Shown: piece by piece, positions 6,289 to 6,420 of the stretch
Numbering within the stretch: position 1 is the stretch's first letter
How the letters are laid out: each line of letters begins with the position of its first letter
Source of the DNA: Eggerthellaceae bacterium
GTDB taxonomy: Bacteria; Actinomycetota; Coriobacteriia; Coriobacteriales; Eggerthellaceae
Assembly (NCBI GenBank): GCA_900754495.1
Contig: CAAEDC010000118.1
Location: forward strand, 1-6,420
DNA: 6,420 nucleotides
Reading direction: 5' to 3'
Notes under the pieces: model-generated
Told to the model about the DNA's origin: nothing
The model's input: only the letters and a program-made list of their open reading frames with translations
Databases searched by the model: none
Translations under genes and position numbers: made by a program

Positions 6289-6320
6289 CCATTATCACTT
6301 CGCAGAATCATCCGTTATCA
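6289..6320 (-). repeat. Direct repeat TGATAAyGG in the promoter region of the hydrolase gene
   Basis: On the minus strand TGATAACGG (6320-6312) and TGATAATGG (6297-6289) are near-identical nine-base repeats 23 bases apart, about two helix turns. The second contains GATAAT (6296-6291), a possible -10 for the hydrolase gene; TATGCT (6286-6281) is an alternative -10. Neither has a good -35. The repeats lie in an AT-rich pocket (about 6262-6350) between the minus-strand gene and a divergent plus-strand transcript, so they may be regulator sites or promoter parts. Confidence 0.3.
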
Positions 6321-6328
6321 GCTACAAT
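6299..6328 (+). promoter_or_regulatory. Candidate divergent plus-strand promoter
   Basis: TTCGCA (6299-6304, four of six matches to TTGACA), an 18-base spacer and TACAAT (6323-6328, five of six matches to TATAAT). Transcription would begin near 6335 and run off the right edge. It is interleaved with the repeats serving the opposite strand, so the two transcripts may be regulated together. Confidence 0.4.
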
Positions 6329-6334
6329 TTATTG

Positions 6335-6420
6335 CGTTTTGGAGATAATACCTGCTGGGCGCAAGGAGCCGACTACCGCGCCGGGCAGGTTCAAACGCCC
6401 TTCCGCGGGACACCCGCCCG
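6335..6420 (+). ncRNA. Start of an unidentified structured transcript, leader or ncRNA, truncated by the window
   Basis: After the candidate promoter, 6351-6362 pairs with 6378-6389: 12 positions with one G-U and one G-G mismatch, enclosing a 15-base loop that contains AAGGAGCCGACTACC. A second perfect hairpin, GCGGG-ACA-CCCGC, lies near 6405-6417, and GGGC...GCCC can close between them. No start codon with a ribosome binding site is seen, so this looks like an untranslated leader or small RNA rather than coding sequence. I could not match it to a known riboswitch, RNase P RNA, tmRNA, SRP RNA or tRNA. GATAATACC and GGAGCCGAC resemble short pieces of TPP and FMN riboswitches, but the rest of those elements is missing. 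Confidence 0.35.

Noticed and set aside
6341..6370. TPP riboswitch, suggested by GATAATACC followed by GC-rich sequence
   Set aside because: The CUGAGA element and the 5' half of the TPP fold are absent upstream, and the predicted transcript starts only about 10 bases before this match.
6366..6374. FMN riboswitch, suggested by GGAGCCGAC
   Set aside because: Only this nine-base piece matches. The AGGGGCAGGGTGAAA-type 5' element is missing and the flanking stem pairs differently.
6378..6400. tRNA T-arm, suggested by GGTTCAAA
   Set aside because: The flanking bases do not form a five-pair T stem around a seven-base loop, and no acceptor, D or anticodon arm is present.

Overview
This is a GC-rich bacterial window whose gene content is mainly aspartate-family amino-acid metabolism. 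Dense coding on both strands, strong G/C third-position bias (which creates very long spurious antisense frames), extended -10 promoters and the protein sequences suggest a high-GC actinobacterial lineage. My best guess is class Coriobacteriia (Eggerthella/Gordonibacter-like). That assignment is from general recognition, not from a search.

Layout. Bases 1-120 hold a C-rich degenerate repeat. An extended -10 promoter then drives metA (186-1133, +), which ends at a good intrinsic terminator. A small, unrecognised, probably disordered acidic protein follows (1189-1425, +). It converges on a minus-strand block read right to left: a DUF2974/Mbeg1-like alpha/beta hydrolase (6217-5078), lysA diaminopimelate decarboxylase (4961-3606), hom homoserine dehydrogenase (3539-2253) and a HAD-family phosphatase (2133-1453). 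lysA and hom are 66 bases apart with no terminator and look like one operon. A 13-bp hairpin separates hom from the HAD gene. Bases 6218-6420 are a comparatively AT-rich divergent control region, followed by the start of an unidentified structured plus-strand transcript that runs off the window.

How the genes fit together. LysA makes L-lysine from meso-diaminopimelate. Hom makes L-homoserine from aspartate semialdehyde. MetA activates homoserine for methionine synthesis. The lysine and homoserine/methionine branches of the aspartate pathway therefore meet here, although aspartokinase, asd, dap and thr genes are not in the window. The MetA carries Glu at position 111, the residue reported to switch this family from succinyl-CoA to acetyl-CoA, so it is probably a homoserine O-acetyltransferase despite the family name. 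The HAD and DUF2974 genes have no evident link to the pathway.

No defence system, mobile element, CRISPR array, tRNA or rRNA was seen. The points most worth checking are the MetA acyl-donor prediction, the structured RNA at the right edge, and the small control elements around lysA, hom and the 78-residue ORF.
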